Shown here in pieces: positions 1 through 11,749 of a stretch of DNA of 64,000 bases. Position 1 is the first letter of the stretch, and every line of letters begins with the position of its first letter. Source of the stretch: Setaria digitata (lineage: Eukaryota > Nematoda > Chromadorea > Rhabditida > Setariidae); contig RCAB01000023.1 in NCBI GenBank assembly GCA_003640385.1, forward strand, positions 124,001 to 188,000, in the 5' to 3' direction. The position numbers and the translations under genes are program-made. Below the pieces are notes generated by a model. It made no database searches, was not told where the DNA came from, and was given only the letters and a program-made list of their open reading frames with translations.

Positions 1-177
1 AAAACAACACATGCCATTAACCCAAAGAACTTGAACATTTAATTCCTTAACTAGTAAAATTATAAGTTAACATGAAATCTTGTAGTCAACATGAAGAATT
101 TGAAATTTGTAAGATCCATGCTTTAATTATAAATTTGCCGAAAAATCTCCTGGAAAAAATGAAAGAAGAGGACATAC

Positions 178-3100
178 ATAATATTTGCCACCCCAGTGGA
201 TGTACGTGACGAGCACGTCACCGTCAATTGAGAAATGTGTTACCGAGGACAGCGGGACACGGTGTTCATATTCTTTGACTTCTTTCTGCAAATTAGAATA
301 ACAGACACATTTAACTTCATTATGCGTGAGCAGTACAAAAAGTTTTCCCCAACGAGCGCATATTTCTAAGAAAAATATTCTTAAATTTCCTTTCTCTCTC
401 TTCCACTTTATTTCTCACACCAATGAACATTTATTAAATTTTATCCAGTCAAGATGGGATTTACGCAATAACTTCTGTATTGTTTTCTTGGAATCTCATT
501 GCACAAAAACTGATAAAGAGGGAAGTTCTAAGTAACTCACTGCTATCAATGACATGAACCTAACTGATTATTTTGATAGTTTATGTGATGTTTTCTGGAA
601 GCATTAGTCAATACATGCTACAAAAGCAAATAAAACTCTGTGGTTGTGGAGGCGGCCCTTAATCTAAATAGAACAGAATATTCCGGTTTTCAATTACTAT
701 AATGTGTAACATTATCAATTCCCCTGATGGTTTTATGTGAAATATTTGAGCCTGTCAATGAGTTTTTAATTCTGTTTGAGGCTATATTCTACATTCTTTC
801 TACTCTTTCTACTTTTCTAAGAATCTATAACGACATGATTAAAGCAATAACTAAAGGGTAAAAATTTAAAAATCTTTAACTCGGATTACCACTTTAATGA
901 TACCAGTTCCAATTTCCATTTGAATAAGTAGTAAATACTCAAATACCTGATCAACATAGATTGTATATTTACTGTCATGAGCACGAATTCGTATGTCAAT
1001 ATCATCTCCCTTCTTGTAAGGATTGCTTTTTCTTTCCTCTTTACCCCATTCACCTTTACTGAACGTGTTGAATACAATCTGCAAAATCACCAATTACTGG
1101 ACAAAGTGCGATGATTTAAAGAGGCTAATTGTGAAAAATGTTTTTGGTACAGGTGCAGTTTTTATCATGTTACCTTTCATCTGTCGTTCTATCTTTCACC
1201 ACTGGAACGATTATCTTTTTCTTAAAAAAAAAGTTTGCTTTAAATCTAGAACTTTAATGCATTCCTACTTTTTATTATGTATTTCTCTTTTCATCAAATC
1301 TGATATCACTCAATATGGGCTTCAGATCCAGTTTTACAAAAAACTAGGGTTCACATTGGCACGTACCGTTTCTTTTTCGCGACAGATGATATACATCATT
1401 ATCATCAATTTAAAATTATATCAACTTTTAAAAGAGAAAACCTCCTTCATTATGGTTAAATTACGACTGAAAACACATTTTAAATTGAGGTTCTTGTCAA
1501 GTAGATAGACAAACAGAATTATACAAAAGCGCTTTTAAATTTTTTTCCAATGGTGTAGAACAGTCAGCATTCACTTCTGCCCATCTTCCCATTCAATAAA
1601 ATGAAAATAGAATTTTATTCATTGTAATTAATATAGCACTACTTTCATTTTCGCTCTAGTTCTAGAATAAAAAAACCAACTAATTACATAGAAATATGTA
1701 GCATAAATAAAGACTTAAAGTATTATTATGAAGAGTATATTGCAGGAATTAAACTTTTTACTTCATTTATTTCAAATTATCTCAAATCAGCAGTGAAAAG
1801 GTCACAACTGTCAACGAACTACTGACCTTGCCTTCATCAAAGCGCACTGATATATGTAACGGGACATCATTCCCACTAAAATCCGCTGCAGTATTGTGCA
1901 AATTTATCGTAAATCTGCAAATCAACAATATACGAAATGAGTAAATAATCTAATTCTATTCTGACTTCAATGACGACTCTCTTTTTAAACATTTTTCAAA
2001 TTAATGATGGATTAAAGATAGTGTTTAGAGCATGGGATAAATAAAAATCAACGTGCTTGCTAAGGAACTTATTCGGAAACAAAAAAGGGAAAATGAAAAA
2101 AAACAACATTTTATTTCTATTAATGGGTTCGGTTCAAATGATTTATCTCTCAAATCTAAAAAACAAAAATATCTGCCACTCGTTTGCTTATTTCGACTTG
2201 ATAAAACTGTTTAAGCATCTTTCATCTAAGCAGCAACTAGAAATTTCAAACGTTTCATGTGGACCGTCAGGAGGTCACTAAATTAGGTCAAGGCTAATAA
2301 TTAATGTTTTCGCACATTTTCTTAGGACTATATTTCTTCTGAGATATCCTAAACTTGGAGGAATTCCACCGTCCACATGAAGGAAGTATTTCGTAAGATA
2401 AATTCTGAAGAGGAATAGAAGTGGTGCATAAAACTGTGAGAAATGTAACTATGTTGCAGTCTAAAAGATGCAATCAGTCGATGTATTGAAAGTAGTTGAT
2501 AAAAATAATGCTTGAATTCAAATTATATAAATTTTATATAGGAACCAATGGATACAGCACGCTGTTCTCATTTTTATTAGTGAAGAGTGATGAAATACCT
2601 GACAGAATCTTCTGCTGTTTTGCCTTTCACCAGAAGTGTTTGTCCAGGCTCAAAAGGCTCGGTCAATTTACTTCGGTACGGTACTGGCTGAAAAAATAAA
2701 AGAAAAAAAACGAGATTTGTATCTATCGAAAGCAAAATATTTTCAGAAGCCAGTTATCAACTAAATGAATGCCAAAAAATTTTACTTTAAGCTTATCTAC
2801 TATACCTCGCTTCCTTTCGGCGAATTTCCAAAAAACTAGTAAATTATGCAAGAAAATGCAGTTTAAAGGAAGAAAAGAGAAGCTTAGGCAGAAATTCTGA
2901 CATATGCAGGATTCATAAAGATTTCGCTATCCAAAATGAAGGAATACTTCCAAATCATACTATTCACTATTTTAATATTAGCTGAAATAACATATGGCTT
3001 GATTTTTATTTTTGCAGTGAAATTCCGTCAATTTCCTCTCATTTTTTTTTTCGAATTTCAAAAAAAAAAAACGTTTTTCGTGAGTCGGTGGAAGAACGAT

Positions 3101-3551
3101 GATCGAAAAGTAAATTAAACTTCATTTCAGCTTCGAGTAAATTTATAAACGGCAATGATTTTCAAAGCAGAAAACAGGAATAAAACCACTTTTCATAAGA
3201 AGAAAGAAGAGGACGAAGGCCCTCATACTTGGAACTAATAGTGTGAATTTCATTACATCCCGAAGCACTAGAATGAGGGAGCTTTAGAAAAAGATTCCTT
3301 CTATTAAGTGATAATTTGTGGTAAATTCCTATTTATGCAAATGAAATTACGAAATCAAATATGTATATACAGTTAAACAACTTTTAAATGAAAAGCCAGA
3401 TCCAAGCTGTACTAAATTTAAAAATGGAATAAATTTAAAGAAAACTAGTTACGAAAGCTTGAAATTTAAAGCATTTAAAAATACAATTCTTTTTCTTGAT
3501 AGAATGCATCAGATAAAAACTTACGTAATTCGTTTCGTATTCATTGGCCAT
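178..3551 (-). CDS. lec-1: Tandem-repeat galectin, N-terminal CRD (LEC-1 type), partial at left edge
   Basis: Beta-galactoside-binding lectin. Exons in coding order: 3551-3525, 2687-2599, 1914-1827, 1078-947, 285-178. All phases close, giving 148 residues. The start ATG at 3551 opens a 9-codon exon ending in an acidic/Tyr-rich stretch that joins PVPYRSKL, as in nematode LEC-1 proteins. The carbohydrate-binding set is visible: His59 and Arg63, Asn72, and the WGKEER motif (Trp79, Glu82, Arg84). The last visible exon ends in HWGGKYY at a GTATGT donor. In LEC-1 relatives this is where the linker to a second CRD begins, so that half should lie beyond base 1. An in-frame upstream ATG at 3554 and a longer open frame to 3620 exist but have no family support. 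Such galectins are usually cytosolic or non-classically secreted and have no signal peptide; none is seen here. The family call is certain; the exact paralogue is inferred. Confidence 0.93.
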
Positions 3552-5888
3552 CATTAGCGTTTTGCTATAAGTGAACGACGATGCAGCTAAAACTGATGTA
3601 AAATCAAAACGATAAATCAAAAATATTTGTATCGGGAAGTCGTTAGCGATCGCAAAAATCGTACCAAAGTGTTATTTGAATGTATATGAGAGTGGAATTG
3701 GGGTTAAATAAATTAGAAGCAAAGAATTCTGTTACACAATCGTGCAGTCGATTGATGAAGAAAAAAGATATTGGAAAACAGGGAACTCAGTTCACAATCA
3801 AGCTAACATTTGACTAAGGAGTGAGTGTAAAGCGCATTTTTTAAAGTCATTAAAGAAGAGGCAACATTTTTGACGATAAAAATGAAATCCTTCTAAGTAG
3901 CAATAGCTGAAAATTTTTTAAAATGTAAGTGAAAAACAATCCAAAAAATTCTCAAAAAATCTAATGGGGAATTTTAGAGATAAAGAATAAAAATGAGTGA
4001 TTTAAATTTAAAATAGCGCAAATAAAGGCCAGAACAGTTACTCAGCATCGTAAAAAATTTCATGGCGAAAATTAACAATGGTTGATTTAAATCGATGAAA
4101 TGATTGGTCCATAGCTAGCTATCAGAAAAACACTGATAATCACTACGCAGACTAATGATAACGACAAATCGGAATAACGAATACGCTAGTAATACTTGTG
4201 CTTTTTTTTTACAGAAAACTTTGTGAATTTAAATTAAGTCGGAGTCACTTCAGAAAAATTAACGGGCAAACATTAATAGTAAGATTAAAAAGTTCTCCAC
4301 TACCTTGAAAAATGACCTTTCTCCGCAACCTCATTTTCAAGTTTCAGTTTCTCTCAGTGAAGCAATTTTACACTTGACTCATCTCACTCACAAATGTATT
4401 CAGCTAAAGCTAAAATACATTTCTGCGTTGCTTTAAAAAAAAAAAAAAAAAAAGAAAAATACAAAACCAAAATGTGCGTTTCGAGATCGAATTTCACCTT
4501 CTCAATGGAAGTTAGAAAAGTAACATCAATCATTTTCCAATCATATATATGTAATAAATGCAATGAAATTCGGCGTAAAAAATTAGAACTTCTTAAATTT
4601 AATAATTTAAGACGAAATTTAAAAATTCATACCCTCCAACTTTGAAATGATTCAAATATTGTCGTCTTACTTAGAGACTTAAAAATCGCTTGGGATCACT
4701 ACATCGAAAACAATTATTAAAATTTTGAAAGTTTACTAATGATATTAAGGGATTAATTAAATGATCAAATAAATAAAGTATACTTGGTCACTTCTGCTGA
4801 AAAATTGGAGTTGCTTTAGAACTAGGAAGGAATACAATCCAATTAAAAACAAATAAAACAACAACTTAGGAGTTTCCCATAGGTAATTAAATAAATTTAA
4901 ATTGAAACAAGGAGTTGGTGCGGGAAAATGGTAGCAACAAACGAGTTAGTGAGGAAAATGCAAAAGAATTAATTAGTATTGTGATGAAATATTTCACGAA
5001 ACTTGTCTTTTCCGTAGTGAGAAAACTCGAAACCATGTTGTGAGTGATGCGTCAGCAATTCTGAAAAAGGTGCAAAATACAAGAAATAAGAAAGCGAATT
5101 AGTAGTGTTTCCACATTAATGAGATCCAATTTCTCGGCAAAGGAAGCATGAAATATTTGTACAGAGCATTCAGTTTAAGGATCCTAGTCCTAGCAATTAA
5201 GGAAAGCTGCAGTAAATGACTACCTTGCACAACGAGCAGTACATACAGGTGTAAGTGACGCACAACTGGCTTAACGATAGAAAGCGAAAATGTGGAACGA
5301 AAGAGGAAGAAGTACACAATGTTCGTCAGTGCAGCAGTACAAACTGCATTTGATTTAGAAAAAAGTAGATCGGTTAATGGTAACTACCGAAGGAGAAAGT
5401 CTGATTCAACATATCAGTGTAACACTGCTAAACATTACTACACTTCGCGGATATGAAGCAGCTTGCCATTTTCAACGCATCCCTTTAAACCTTTAAAACA
5501 GAAGTTGTGAGCTTTTCGGATCTTCCTCTGCACTCCAAGTACCTTCCTTTCTCTTGTCTAGCAATATTTTGCAGTGAAAGCAACGAAATTAAATGGCCTC
5601 CATACGGTCTCTCTGAGGTCTGCTGAGATTAGCTATTTGTAAATCAATCTAAGAGGCAGGTAGAAATGTCGCCATCACTACTATCGATTACCGATAGATA
5701 CACTGCCTGAATAATCAGACAGATTAGGCCATCAGGATTCTGGTTTCTGATCGGGAAAAGGCATCTTTTTGTTGTTTACAGTGAATGAACCTTGCAGAGT
5801 TGCTGTATAACTAGACTTCAACTTGAGTGATAATGTTATCAGTTGTAAGAGAAGGGTGGTTTGAACAGTGGCAATACTGCGGCGTCAT

Positions 5889-5987
5889 GCAGCAGCAACA
5901 GCAACAGTAGTAGTAGGTAGTAGCAGCAGCAACAGCGCAGCTGCATCGGTCTGCTACTGTTGTTGTTGTTGCTGCTGCTACTGCTGC
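5889..5987. repeat. CAG/CAA/TAG-rich tract facing a CTG/TTG-rich tract (imperfect inverted repeat)
   Basis: Bases 5889-5940 are a degenerate run of CAG, CAA and TAG triplets. Bases 5951-5987 are the complementary type (CTG, CTA, TTG). The core TAGCAGCAGCAACA near 5921-5934 has its reverse complement near 5964-5977, so a single strand could fold into a hairpin with a loop of about 25-30 nt. No coding frame is supported across it because TAG and TGA codons interrupt. Confidence 0.7.
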
Positions 5988-8900
5988 CCGAAATGTACCA
6001 TTAAAATTTTGAAGTGTCAAAAACCGCGTTGAAAACTATCAATATTCTTTCGGCATAGAAGAAGGAAAAAGGGAAAAGAGTGTGATGAAGAAGTGTAGTG
6101 AGAAGAGAGGAGGAGAAGAAGGATGACGACGAGAATGAGGCTCGAGCTGATATCGGGAAAACAGCCACCAAATACATCCATCATCAACGGAACAGGATGT
6201 GCTCCCTTCAATACCATTCCGAAACAGCCACTGTGCGGGGAAGTGCATTCCGAGCCAAGCAGATATTAGACTCAATCTCTCTCATCTAAATCGAGATCAA
6301 TGAAGAACGCTTAGAATCAATCATAGGAAGATTCGATTCCTGGCTTCTCCCCACCTTACACTAGTCGCATATTTGGTCAAGAAATAATTCCACTCCACAT
6401 TTCATGATGGCAAAATCGATATTTGAAATAAATGTAGGTGAAGGATTTCTTCGAGAGAAAAGAAAACTATCGCTGTTACGAATTGAAGTGATTAAGTCCA
6501 ATCACGCCGTTCGCATGCAAGAACAAACGATAATTTTCTCAAGGCATTAGGCAACTTTCTCTTTCACAGGCGACATTGAACTTCCTTATCTAATCATGTC
6601 AGTACTGCATCATTTGTCTTTCCCTCACTCTATGCAACTTCCAGAAACGGTACCAACTCACACAGTTGAAGAATCAGAGAACAAGAAATCAGATTCTCTT
6701 CATTGAATGTCTCGTAAAAGGCTTATCTCACATGAGGCTAATCGCTGAACGGCATACTAGATCGAACCGCTATTCCTGATTACAAAGAGTCTAAGTTTGA
6801 AGTGGGAGTTTTATTGCGGTTATCAACAGTTCGCATTGCTCTGAGAAGCACCTGTTTCATTGTTTCTAACATTCATTATGCAATAAGCACAGGCTAACGA
6901 GAAATTCACAGCCCAACCAAGCAGCACACTATCACCACATCAATGTCCGTTTCCTTTTTGAGTATTAAAGAAATATTTATTCCATTGCCCTCTTACGGAT
7001 CTTTCGAAAAATTCTCGACTAGATCGGAAGCTCTTTGACAGGGCAAGAAAAGAGAAAAGGGAAGTCACTTGTTAGGGTATCCCATAAGGAAATACACATT
7101 CATGTCCGATTCTAGAGGAAGCAGAAAGGTGAAAAGGATTACTTTTAGGTAACTTTCATTTTCTGAACTGCACCTCCAATCAGCCATTTGTGGGTGCACG
7201 ATTAGAAATAAACTGTGTTGCTTGTTCAAACAACAGCTTTGTTGCTGACACTTCTGTGCTACTGATTATCACCAGTATAGTTAATTTTGCACGAGGAATC
7301 AGCGAACTGATAAGAGATGATAGGAACAAAGCCGAAGACGAGCGAAGACTTCTCACAAATACAAATAAGGAATGATGGCGTTCTAGCTTTCGGGAAGGAG
7401 CTGTGCGACAGTGCTGAGGGGACACTGTTGGTGACAAACACTGGCAGTAGTCGAGAACGAAGAGAGTGCTGCGAACAGAGGGAAGGACAAATCTGTCAAG
7501 CGAGAGAGGGAGTATGTCCCAAGGAGAATCGATCAAGACTGGTGGAGAGCTTGACGGATGTGTTCTACACATGACAGGCCAAGAAACCAATCAACTCTCG
7601 AAAGCAGAGAGCGGACAGTAATACAGGAAGTAATGCCACAAGTCTTTGAAGCTAGTGCACTTTCAAGTTAGCATAGACTTATTTAATCAGACTAACCCAA
7701 GCTCTCTGCATGATAATACCTCTCAAGTAATGTCTGTCCTAACTGCAGAAGATGATAGGATATTTGTTCCAAAGCATCAGTTAAAAAATCGATGCATCTT
7801 TTTCAACTTGCTGCGACAATGTGCAATTTTATTTTCTAAATCATGATGGTGATTAGACAATTAAAACATCTATCAGGCTGTTAATTTTGGATATTCATCG
7901 GTTCACAATGTTTTAGTCTGAATTGAATCATTTCTGCATTCAAAATCGTAGCAAAATCACTCAAACAGAATTAAAAATGGAACAATACTCAAGAGTGAGC
8001 CAGATCAGAAATATCCCAAACAGTGGATATGTTTTTAAAAAAAATGAAAAGAAAGGAAGAAAAATGAAAAGACAAATGAGGAAGTAAAGTGAAAAGAGTG
8101 GCGAGAAGTAGAAGGGAGGCAAAAGTTCATGCAGAACCTCATTAAACATTGCTAGAAATGAATCCAGGGAATGGGAGGAAAGAAGACCGTGGCTCCCGCT
8201 GGTACTCCGGAGATGTTTACGGTCCCTCCGAGATACAGTGTCCTTTTGGATAACGAACATTTCCTAGCAACATATAGTATACACCGGATATAAAGTTAAT
8301 CGTTCCGCCTATGCTATCTTGGAGGATATCGGTACTGTTCTTGAATAATTCGGATACATGGACTATGTAGGCAAACATGAAATTGAAGTAGTGAACAGAG
8401 CATTTCAAATCGAATTCGTGAATCCCTTCGTTAATTAGGAACAACACCACCACGTGATATCAATGTAAAGTGAGTCGTACTTCGTTGTTCAAATGATGTA
8501 ATTCAACATAATAACAAACAAATGATCCACTGAAATAATTCTATAAGTTTCTCTTAAGACTCATGCCACCACTAGTGTCGACTTCTACTGAATGATTGAT
8601 TCACCTGTTCAGTGACGACTGATACGATTAAAGCTTCAAAGGAAAAAGAAAACGAGAATGCAACAGAATATCATTTGTGTAACCGGACAGGTTAGGGTAC
8701 TTTATAAACATTATTATAATCCTTTTGCGCGACTGTCACTGCACCTTGCAACATTCGCGAAAAATGATAAATGAGAGTGAATGACGGACGAATGGTGGCG
8801 ATTTGTATGGAACATAGTGCTGTATAGAATATAATAGCAAAAGAGGTTAATTCTTGGGGAAGACCATAAAACACTTTAACAAATGTAATGAAATATGTTT

Positions 8901-10455
8901 GGAATCCGTTAACAAGCAGTGTAATTTGAAAATGAGAATTTTTTTAAGATGAAATGAAATTGAGCAACAAAAAAAAGGCAATCAAGTACTTGCATATTGC
9001 TGCAGTCGCTCGATAGTTTTTTGCGTCTTTTTTCAGATATGTGAGCGGAAGAAATATTGCGAAGAAATGACAGAGAAAAAGGGAAGAACTACAAAAGGTT
9101 TACTGAGCCTCGTCCATTACAATGGAATCATTTCTGAGCAGAGCAGTTAGTTCAAATATTACTGAAAAGACCTGACGAATTTCAGTTCAAACCTTTCCTG
9201 AAAATTTAATCCCTTTTATTCAGAATTCTCCATATCTAACCGGTGATCAAAAACTACCAGCATTCTAATATCAGTGTCCTCACTTTGAGTCTCGATCTTC
9301 CCTTGACTGTCGAATTCAAGGAGGTGAGACAGAATTTTTGCAAATGTTTTTAAGACTTATTTCCCATTAGAAATCTTGAAAGTAAAGAATTACTGCTTGT
9401 GGAGCGAGAAAAAGTCATTTTTCACTGCAAATGAGACGACAAGGATGTGTCCTCCAAAACCTAAGGCTACCCATTTCATTCTATTTTCGATTGCTTGCCA
9501 CAATTTCCGAAGAAAAACAAGGACACTAAGACTGCTCGCTTCAAAAAGACGCAAATTTGATAAAGCCAACAGAGGAAGAAAAAGTAAAATGAGAAAATGA
9601 GAGAGCAATGAAAACGGTAGAAAGGATAACAAAATAGTGTTCCACCACAGGATTCTCCTGCAATCGACTATTCAAAGTGCTATTCAGTGCAAAAAATTGG
9701 AAATGCTTCTCACTGTATCTCGCCCCAATACTTCGCACGTCATGTTCACATCTTTACGTCTTGAAACGTTGAAAGTATTTCCAGACATTTTAGATAAGTA
9801 CTAAAGGAGACATTTTGGGGGTTCTTGGATGTTTTTGAAGATTTCAAGTCTTAATCGCCCATTTCTAATGACCTCTTCACTTCTCTGAGAACTTGCATCT
9901 ACGATTACGATAGTTCGAACTTCTTGCAACACTAATTGTCTCAGACGGCGTTTCCAAACTCAATTGTTATCTGAATCGTTGAAAGCCCAGTTTGCATACT
10001 CAGGAAAAAGAGAAAAGGAAACTGTGCGGGAAGTTAATGCTTGTGATGTATTTATCCTCAATAAACAAAATAAATATAGACAGACCCCTGAATCTCAATT
10101 TCATCAATATAACCACGAACCAACACATTTCCAGATACTTCGAAATATCTTCAATTTCATAGCGGTTGCATGCAACGAGCAGTAGAAAAGAGCTAAGAAG
10201 GCTCAGAGTAAGGCAAAAGTTTTGTTATGTTAAGAATCATGAGGTCAGGTCTATTTTCATTGTTGTTGCTTATTTTAGTTAAACTAAGTCGAACCCAATC
10301 TGAAAAAGACAAAGATTAGACTTTTAGGTAAAGGGATAATTACGCAAATCTTTACTAGGCCTCTCCGATTTAATTTTCCTGGGAAACTTCATGTTCTCTT
10401 ATCAGACTGTTCATTCCCTCCTCTTTGAAATTTTTATTTTAGTTTCTCTTTGCAG

Positions 10456-10473
10456 GAAATTTCAATCTTTCAG
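10456..10473 (+). promoter_or_regulatory. Candidate spliced-leader acceptor for the roadblock gene
   Basis: Two acceptor-like sites precede the ATG at 10482: CTTTGCAG ending at 10455 and ATCTTTCAG ending at 10473, with no coding exon upstream. The second would leave an 8-nt leader, typical of nematode SL trans-splicing. Inferred from position and sequence only. Confidence 0.4.
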
Positions 10474-10481
10474 GTCAAGTA

Positions 10482-10979
10482 ATGGCAGATGTAGAAGAGA
10501 CCCTGAAAAGAATTCAGAGCCAGAAGAATGTTGCTGGAGTCATCATTATGGATTCATCTGGTATCGCTCTGTTTTTGTTATGTTTAGTTTGGTTTTTGGT
10601 TATGTCTTCTTATGTTTGTGCTTGTGCCTTGTATTTGGCACCACATATATGTTTCAGATTTATTATTTACGCCGTTCTATCACTTCATCTTTTGTTAATT
10701 TTTCCTTTATGTTGTATGTTATTGCGGTATGTTTATTCGTTCTAGAAGTACTGTTTCCTAGGTCGAGCGATTCGGTCAACATTGGATGATGAAGCAACAC
10801 AGCAGCATTGTATACTGCTGCATCAGTTATGCGACAAATCAAAAAGTGTTATTCGAGAATTGGATGGCTCGGATGATCTCACATTTCTAAGATTGCGGAC
10901 GAAAAAACATGAAATAATGATTGCACCTGACAAAAACTTCTTGCTGGCTGTAATACAGAATGTTATTGCACAGATTTAA
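10482..10979 (+). CDS. dyrb-1: Dynein light chain roadblock (DYNLRB/LC7 family)
   Basis: Non-catalytic light chain of cytoplasmic dynein that dimerises on the intermediate chain and supports retrograde transport. Two exons, 10482-10560 and 10762-10979, joined in phase 1 (a Gly codon split by the intron) give 98 residues, close to the usual 96. Recognisable family stretches are [10 protein letters not shown] and [10 protein letters not shown] at the start, then [14 protein letters not shown] and the [13 protein letters not shown] end that closes the roadblock/LC7 fold. There is no signal peptide or membrane segment. The next gene on the same strand starts 770 nt later, so co-transcription with ATAD3 is possible but unproven. 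The family call is very secure. Confidence 0.96.
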
Positions 10980-11728
10980 CTACAATTTATTGTAGTTTTT
11001 GTTTTCATTATATATTTATATGCGATGGGAATTCCTTCAGCATTTGTATTATATGGGAATGATATGCAATTTAAAGTAATGCTTATTTCTTAAAGATGTA
11101 AACAAATTAGAGTCAAAAGGGACGTAGAGCTGAGGAATAAGCGGGAAGGAATTCGACAAATTATTGTCTGTATTGTCAAATTCCTATGTCACAAAATATG
11201 CTACATACATTAACCCATTCAACAGAGTATGAATGCACACTATGATATTTATGCGATGGCCCCACTATAAATGTAAAAATGAGGCAAATTCGAAACTTTT
11301 TACTGTATTAATCATACATTGTCACTGGATCGTGATAAAATTTACATTTTTGGAGTTTCGATTTTTTGCCCAAATAGCATATTGTGAAAGGTTCACTATG
11401 AATTTGTCATTATTTTTTAATTAGTTTCCCTTCTGTATTGTAACTGTTGTTAATGTAAACTATTTGTGGTACTAAATGTTTATCACATTATTAATAGTAG
11501 ACGGGAATACAGGAAGAGAAGGTGGTGAGATCTCACTCATGAGTTGATTGCTTATTCTTTTCTCTAGTACATTAACTGTCTGTTTGGTAAGAAATTTATC
11601 AAGGAAGAGAAAGAGAAAAGCAGGAGGAAGGCTAAGGTTAGCTAAGAGTTTGTTCGTTTTTTAATTGAATGTTTTTTTTTTTTTTTTTCACGAGGTGATA
11701 TCCTATAACAACAGATTCAGAACTGCAT

Positions 11729-11740
11729 TTTTTTCTTTAG
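11729..11740 (+). promoter_or_regulatory. Candidate spliced-leader acceptor for ATAD3
   Basis: A pyrimidine-rich TTTTTTCTTTAG ends at 11740, 9 nt before the ATG at 11750, with no exon upstream. This fits an SL trans-splice site. Confidence 0.45.
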
Positions 11741-11749
11741 CTCTGTAGC

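Larger units (their letters stand above)
3552..10481. other. Intergenic region, divergent promoters of galectin (-) and roadblock (+)
   Basis: No exon with recognisable similarity was found on either strand in about 6.9 kb. Open frames here (for example 6098-6289 +, 7180-7590 -, 7317-7574 +, 8217-8453 -) overlap one another antisense and show no family motif or consistent splice phase. Possible trans-splice acceptors for the galectin lie just upstream of its ATG (TATAG on the minus strand near 3565). The region holds a trinucleotide-rich inverted repeat at 5889-5987 and purine-rich tracts around 6050-6130 and 8035-8130. Confidence 0.6.

Noticed and set aside
1023..1508. 161-codon plus ORF
   Set aside because: Antisense to the galectin exon 947-1078 and its AT-rich intron; no domain.
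7180..7590. 136-codon minus ORF opposing plus ORFs at 7190-7574
   Set aside because: Both strands are open in the same region and none shows a recognisable domain.
10391..10789. 132-codon ORF over the roadblock gene
   Set aside because: Different frame from the conserved roadblock exons; reads through its intron.
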